The notes below the pieces were generated by a model that was given only the letters and a program-made list of their open reading frames with translations, had not been told where the DNA came from and did no database searches. The position numbers and the translations under genes were made by a program. Shown here piece by piece: positions 59,783-64,000 of a DNA stretch of 64,000 nt; within the stretch, counting starts at the first letter, position 1, and every line of letters begins with the position of its first letter. Origin of the DNA: Ruania rhizosphaerae (GTDB lineage: Bacteria; Actinomycetota; Actinomycetes; Actinomycetales; Beutenbergiaceae); assembly GCF_009805705.1 (NCBI RefSeq), contig NZ_VSMB01000001.1, positions 730,390-794,389 on the forward strand, read 5' to 3'.

Positions 59783-60920
59783 GTGACCTTAGCCTCGATC
59801 CACCGATCGGTGAGGTTCGATGAGCCGAATCTCGTGTCGTTCGCGGGTCTGGTCCCGTTGATGGGCCTGGCCCGGAGGCGGGCTTGCGTGAGCTCGGTGA
59901 TGAGCACTTGAGCGTGCCCACGGACAAGAGCGCCAAGGCCGGTTTGAAACTGACCAGCCTGGTGGCTGGCATGGCCGCTGGGGTGGACAGTATTGATGAC
60001 ATGGCGTGGTGCGCCACGGGGCGATGAGCAGGCTCTTCGAGCGTCCGCATGCTCCCTCGACACTGGGCCAGTTCCTGCGCTCGTTCACCTTCGGTCACGT
60101 CCGCCAGGGCGACGCGGTCGCTTCCCGGTTCCTACTCAACCTCGCTCAAGGCACCGGCCTGCTCGGCGACGCCACCGCGACCGGGACGGTGATGGTCGAT
60201 CTCGATGACACCATCATCGAGGTCCACGGGCATGCCAAACAGGGCGCCTCCTTCGGCTACTCCGGTGTCCGTGGACTCAACGCCCTGCTCGGGACCATCT
60301 CAGCCGAAGGGCCCAGCGGCTTCGCACCAGTGATCGCCGCCGGTCGGCTGCGCAAGGGCAGCGTCGGCTCCCCACGCGGGGCCACCCGCCTAGCCAGCGA
60401 TGCTCTCGCCTGGTGGGCCGCACTCACCTGGCCGGGCGGGAAGTGCTGGTGCGCGCGGACGCAGCGTTCTACTCGGCCACCCTGGTCACCAAGGTCCTGG
60501 CCGCCGGCGCGAACGTCTCAATCACCGCAAGGCCGTCACACACGCCATCAGCTCCATCAGTGACCAGGCGTGGACGCCGATCAGGTCCACCGCCGCCACA
60601 CGATCATCAAGAACGTCAACGCTGACCTGAAGGCATCTGCCCTGGCGCACATGCCCTCCGGGAAGTTCACCGCGAACGCCGCCTGGCTCATCTGTGCCGT
60701 CATGGCCTTCAACCTCACCCGCGCCGCAACCACGTTGACCAAGACGCACTCCCTGGTCAGAGCCCGGGCCGCCACCATCCGACGTAAGCCCATCACCATC
60801 CCCGCCAGGATCGACCTCCGCGAGACGACTACGCCTGCACCTACCTCACCGGACGGTCGCGGCGCGTTGGGGTTGCAGGTTGTTCATGCACCCGACTGTG
60901 GACCCGCGGAGGCACCATTT
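59783..60920 (+). mobile_element. IS1380-family transposase, decayed by frameshifts
   Basis: Pieces of one transposase lie in order but in different frames. FDEPNLVSFAGLVPLMGLA starts near 59817; EHLSVPTDKSAKAGLKLTSL near 59908; a long frame at 60027-60430 carries RLFERPHAPSTLGQFL, MVDLDDTIIEVHGHAKQG (DD of the catalytic core) and YSGVRGLNALLG; LVRADAAFYSATLVTKVLAA follows near 60445; HTIIKNVNADLKASALAHMP begins near 60600. At least four frameshifts and a deletion in the middle make it inactive. Terminal repeats were not found. Confidence 0.8.
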
Positions 60921-61003
60921 CGCGCCCGTCCCTGGACGGGCGCCCCCGGTTTTCGGTGTTTCCGCTGGTCAGGAGGGCGTCCCTCCATTGGTCCAAGTCT
61001 GTG

Positions 61004-61478
61004 TCAATGGAGCAGGGGTACGCGGTCGACCTTGACGTCGTTCGTGGCTTGGACGACATCGACCTTGGAGAGCTTCAGGAGTCGCTGGCCGAGGCTGTCG
61101 GGTTGGGCGATTCCCACCAGCAGGTGGCGAGCATCGACGGGACAGCCCAGTGTGGCCGCTAGGGCTGCCGCGGCTTCGAGTGCGTCCTTGGCATGAGGCG
61201 CGAAGGCCCGTCGGGAGCCGGGCGCAGTGTTGCCGCGCCGGATCGCCTTGACGACCAAACGCCGTGCCCGGGTCAGGCTGGCGCGGCTTGTAGGGGTCGA
61301 GTTCGGGTGCGGTGGAGGCGATGATGCCGAGGTTGAGGTGCTCGGCGCCGATGAAGTTGTGTCCGAGGAGCTCGGCCTCGTGGTCGGCGGTGGCGATGAC
61401 CGTTCGGGCTGCCTCGGTGAAGCGTTCGAAGTCTGGCCATGGCTGTTCGGTCGCCGGGCCGTCATCGGAAGCGCCCAC
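61004..61478 (-). pseudogene. Clp-N-domain protein with frameshift
   Basis: GTG at 61478 begins MGASDDGPATEQPW. Residues about 20-60 (FERFTEAARTVIATADHEAE, LLGHNFIGAEHLNLGIIAS) match the first Clp repeat of ClpC N-domains. The second repeat, FAPHAKDALEAAAALAATLG and ARHLLVGIAQ, is found in another frame from about 61285 down to the stop at 61004, so one frameshift splits it. Original length near 160 residues, with no ATPase module. It was probably a stand-alone substrate- or peptide-binding Clp-N protein. Confidence 0.65.
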
Positions 61479-61524
61479 CGGATAGTGGGTGTTGATCTGG
61501 CTGGTGGTCGCCGCGAGCAGGGGA

Positions 61525-61908
61525 TCAGCTGTTCGACCACTGGATGCGGTTCGATCCCGCTGCTACGAGGTGCTGGATGACCTCCGTGTCCTCGAGGAGG
61601 GCGTGGAGCAGGTGTCCAGCCGAGATGCAGTTCGCGCCGCCGTCGATCGCGGCCCTGAGCGCGGCTTCGAACGCAGCCCGGGTGCTGGGGACGAACGGTA
61701 GCGAGCGTCCGTCGGGACCACCATCGCCGCCGCTCCGGGTGGCGGGGCTGTACCCGTTGGCTATCAGAGCGTCTGCTGAGTCGTGGGGCCCGCTGATAGC
61801 GAGCCCGTCCAGCAGATGCAGCGGTGAGATTGTTGTATCCCCCGATGAGGCCGCGGTTCGCTCGACGTGCGGGGACGGTGGCGCGGCGTCCGCAGACGGC
61901 CGCGCCAC
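61525..61908 (-). CDS. Clp-N-like two-repeat protein
   Basis: A 127-residue protein from GTG 61908 with two degenerate Clp repeats: TISPLHLLDGLAISGPHDSA in the first and STRAAFEAALRAAIDGGANC, ISAGHLLHALLEDTEVIQHL in the second. No ATPase domain follows, so it is a stand-alone Clp-N protein, found in actinobacteria as partner or antagonist of Clp systems. It starts nine bases after the zinc-ribbon gene and is followed by the broken paralogue. Confidence 0.6.
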   Translation of the reverse strand: MARPSADAAPPSPHVERTAASSGDTTISPLHLLDGLAISGPHDSADALIANGYSPATRSGGDGGPDGRSLPFVPSTRAAFEAALRAAIDGGANCISAGHLLHALLEDTEVIQHLVAAGSNRIQWSNS

Positions 61909-61917
61909 CGCCGGTGG

Positions 61918-62040
61918 TCAGCCCCACTTGATGCCGCAGTTCGGGCACTTCTTGAATGCACCCTGGTTGCCGACTGTGATGCCGCAGCCGCGGCACACGT
62001 AGCGCAGCGCGTGGCTGGCGCGGGTGATGATCGATCCCAT
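61918..62040 (-). CDS. Tiny zinc-ribbon protein (40 aa)
   Basis: A 40-residue protein starting ATG 62040, with GGAGGAGGGA eight bases upstream, an exceptional ribosome site. Cys pairs CRGC and CPNC, 16 residues apart, form a zinc knuckle; the middle is GITVGNQGAFKK. It is first in a run of small genes on the minus strand together with the Clp-N-like ones. Role unknown. Confidence 0.7.
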   Translation of the reverse strand: MGSIITRASHALRYVCRGCGITVGNQGAFKKCPNCGIKWG

Positions 62041-62086
62041 GGTTGGTCCCTCCTCCCTGCGATTGGTGTCACGGACAGGTGTTGGC

Positions 62087-62752
62087 CTACGTACCAATAG
62101 GTACTGATCCCGACATGACCGGAACGGCCCTCCAGGAGCGCATCGAGGAACCCTGCGGGAGCGGTCCGGCGCTGAGGTCACGCCGCAACCCGCGTGCCTG
62201 GCGCGACCGGGCGGCCAGAAGTGCTGGGGTTGGTGCCGCCACGGTTCGGTCCGGGCGGTACGGGATCGGATCCGCGAAGGTGAGTTTGAGTTGGGTCACC
62301 GTGCTTGCTGCCCGCCGCAGTGCGCGCGACAGATTCGCGTACCCGTTGACGACCTGGACGTGCACGCCGCGCGCTCGGAGCTCGAGCGTGAGCCCCTCGA
62401 AGGCTCCGTCGCCGGATGCGATGACCACACGGTCGTACCGGTCGGCGACGTGATCGACGTCGACGTTATCGATGAGGATGGACTCCCCGCCGTCCCTGCC
62501 GTCGCGGACAAGCACTCGGGCGCCTTCGCCCGACAAGGCGGGGATGGCCCCACGCAAGAACCGCCTGCTGGAGCCGATCCAGAATTGGTCCGAACTGGTC
62601 GTCGCGACGTTCGTTCGATACACCGTCCACATGTAGCGGACGTCGTCCGCCCTCATGTTCGGGCCGCCGCCCACGTTCTCGGCGTCGATGAGATGGAGGG
62701 CGCGGCCTCCGAAGCCAGGGACGCGAGTGCGAATCTTGCGATTGCGGGCCAT
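62087..62752 (-). CDS. NYN-domain (PIN-like) ribonuclease
   Basis: A 221-residue protein. HLIDAENVGGG near residue 20 supplies the first acidic pair, DNVDVDHVADRYDRVVIASG and DGAFEGLTLELRARGVHVQV the later ones, matching the NYN/PIN RNase fold that uses divalent metal ions. The C-terminal 60 residues are basic and Pro-rich. AGGGAGAT lies before the ATG. It may act in RNA turnover of the mobile element. Confidence 0.82.
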   Translation of the reverse strand: MARNRKIRTRVPGFGGRALHLIDAENVGGGPNMRADDVRYMWTVYRTNVATTSSDQFWIGSSRRFLRGAIPALSGEGARVLVRDGRDGGESILIDNVDVDHVADRYDRVVIASGDGAFEGLTLELRARGVHVQVVNGYANLSRALRRAASTVTQLKLTFADPIPYRPDRTVAAPTPALLAARSRQARGLRRDLSAGPLPQGSSMRSWRAVPVMSGSVPIGT

Positions 62753-62817
62753 TTCGATCTCCCTTGGTCTGTAGTGCCGGATGCTCTACAAACCGATCCC
62801 GATAAACGGGGGGCGCA

Positions 62818-64000
62818 TCACGTGGTCGCTTCCTCCACGGCCTTCGGTGGCTCGCTCGGCTCCCGAACCGGCTCGCGGTAGCCCTCTTTGCGCTTCGCCA
62901 GCCAGGCATCCACGGCGGACTGTTGGTCCCTAGGGGGCTTCGGCAGCTCAGCGGGCTCGGGCTGAGTCTCGTCGAGGCGCTGTTGCAGGTCGACGACCCC
63001 GATCGGGCTGAGTTTGGAGTACGCCGCGAGTTCGTGCCGGCTCCGCGACTCGATACCCGCTACAACGTGCTCGCCAACCCGACCGAGCTGCCGGGATCGT
63101 CTGCCTCGATCGTGGAAGTCGACCTTGAGGGAGAATGGCGCCGTCACGAGTCCATCGCGGGTCATCGACGCTGCTGCGGTCAGGTTGGGCAGGCGCACGA
63201 GGTCCTGCGCCGGCCACCCCATCAGGCGGGTCGATGCCCGCTGGGCGGATTGAAGGCCGGAACGCAGCGAGACGAACGTGCCCGTGTTGGACTCGACCGC
63301 ATCGGCAAGTTGTGGTGAGAGCTGGCCGAGGTGCTGGGTCGCGACAACCACGGCGACCCCGAACTTCCTCGCTTCGGCGAGTAACCGCGGCAAAGGACCG
63401 TAGGAGAGCAGGTGAGCCTCATCGACGATGATCACGTGGGTGTGGTCTCTGTTCTTGCGCTCTCCGAGCGCGGCCCAATGCTTGAGCAGATAGGCGGCGC
63501 CGATCGCGCGTGCCGCTGTCTGTCCGAGCTCGTGCGATCCCAAGTCGATCAGGAGCGATTCTCCGCGGTCCATTGCGCTCGGGATGTCGATGGCGTCGGG
63601 ACCGCACCCGAGGATCCAGCGGATCGCCTCGCTCGACAGGAGCTCCTGAAACTTCGACGCTCCCCAAGATGCCAGCTCGGTCGCCTCGTTGCGGGGGAGG
63701 TTGACGTACTCGCTCTCGAGTTGCAACGACAACTCGGGCGCGGTCTCTCGGGTCGCTCGCGCGAGCCGCTGCACGAGCTTCGGGCTGCCGGATATGTGCG
63801 CGACGCTGACGATGTTGGCGTCCTCTCCGATCGCCGCGACCAGGTTGAGCGCGATGAGTGTGAAGTATCGCCGCCACCGTGGGCCTACGAAGCCTTCCTG
63901 TTTCGGGTCGAGCGCCTGCTGCGTCATCTCAGCGAACAAGCCGACCTGAACCGCACTGGGTTCGGTGGAGACTCCTGAGCTTGGAAGCGAGGATGGAGTC
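62818..64000 (-). CDS. HerA/TraG-like P-loop ATPase, N-terminus outside window
   Basis: The frame runs from the stop at 62818 past the right edge (open at 64000), at least 394 residues. Walker B is HVIIVDEAHLLSYGPLPRLL, then a sensor-like VAVVVATQHLGQLSPQLADA; the Walker A part lies outside. The layout fits conjugation or HerA-type DNA-translocating ATPases of integrative elements (VirB4/VirD4/TraG class). The C-terminal 60 residues are charged. It probably belongs to the element that starts after the IS remnant. Confidence 0.75.
   Translation of the reverse strand, partial: TPSSLPSSGVSTEPSAVQVGLFAEMTQQALDPKQEGFVGPRWRRYFTLIALNLVAAIGEDANIVSVAHISGSPKLVQRLARATRETAPELSLQLESEYVNLPRNEATELASWGASKFQELLSSEAIRWILGCGPDAIDIPSAMDRGESLLIDLGSHELGQTAARAIGAAYLLKHWAALGERKNRDHTHVIIVDEAHLLSYGPLPRLLAEARKFGVAVVVATQHLGQLSPQLADAVESNTGTFVSLRSGLQSAQRASTRLMGWPAQDLVRLPNLTAAASMTRDGLVTAPFSLKVDFHDRGRRSRQLGRVGEHVVAGIESRSRHELAAYSKLSPIGVVDLQQRLDETQPEPAELPKPPRDQQSAVDAWLAKRKEGYREPVREPSEPPKAVEEATT

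Noticed and set aside
59783..60920. Functional insertion sequence
   Set aside because: At least four frameshifts and no recognisable terminal repeats or target duplication; treated as a remnant.
60841..61003. Gene or att site in the gap after the transposase remnant
   Set aside because: I see only decayed transposase tail sequence and no tRNA, direct repeat or open frame with support.

Overview
The window is very GC-rich and densely coded, and it reads as a chromosomal segment of a free-living, saprophytic actinobacterium, probably order Micrococcales. Clues are two F420-type luciferase-like oxidoreductases, a mycothiol-dependent maleylpyruvate isomerase-family protein, CUT1 sugar ABC operons that lack their own ATPase (as in actinobacteria with one shared MsiK-type ATPase), many starts that look leaderless, and terminator hairpins without U tails. 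Genus cannot be set from sequence alone. No rRNA, tRNA or CRISPR array was seen.

Layout. 1-2.7 kb: end of one sulfatase, a GntR/UTRA regulator and a complete sulfatase. 2.8-3.7 kb: remnant Fic toxin-antitoxin pair and a small P-loop kinase. 3.7-7 kb: CUT1 sugar importer operon. 7-9.7 kb: MFS carrier and LacI regulator. 9.7-14.9 kb: a polyamine-type ABC importer joined to an adenosine-deaminase-family enzyme, divergent from the LacI gene across a palindromic operator. 15-17 kb: two F420 luciferase-like enzymes. 17.1-17.5 kb: a large inverted repeat and a candidate structured RNA with a 12-residue ORF. 17.5-23.6 kb: endonuclease IV, membrane proteins, a desaturase, and KDPGal aldolase plus its kinase. 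23.7-25 kb: orphan sugar-binding lipoprotein. 25.2-28.6 kb: arsenic-type cluster (ArsO-like flavoprotein, ArsR, ArsN1-like acetyltransferase, MFS). 28.7-34.7 kb: gamma-glutamyltransferase, gluconokinase, thioredoxin-reductase-like enzyme, two XRE-cupin regulators, AzlCD. 34.7-39 kb: a large cell-wall protein, two lipoproteins and a zinc-ribbon protein. 39-42.4 kb: prfC, MFS and a decayed MNT/HEPN pair. 42.4-50.7 kb: a complete carbohydrate operon (hydroxyacid dehydrogenase, DUF2264, binding protein, two permeases, DUF624) with a divergent DeoR/LacI hybrid regulator. 50.7-58 kb: AMIN-like lipoprotein between two copies of a ~150-bp repeat, GH29 fucosidase, serine hydrolase, MPI/DinB proteins, WYL regulator, FUSC protein. 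58-59.8 kb: a CUT1 permease pair without binding protein. 59.8-64 kb: decayed IS1380-type transposase, then an accessory block (Clp-N-like proteins, zinc ribbon, NYN nuclease, HerA/TraG-like ATPase) running off the right edge.

How it works together. The dominant theme is scavenging of plant or algal polysaccharide: sulfatases, fucosidase, DUF2264 and three sets of CUT1 permeases, each with a local regulator. Secondary themes are arsenical detoxification and purine/amine salvage. The least explained parts are the 17.3-kb RNA-like locus, a family of dispersed ~22-bp palindromic units at 14.9 and 30.5 kb, the paired repeats at 50.8/51.9 kb, and the accessory block at the right end.
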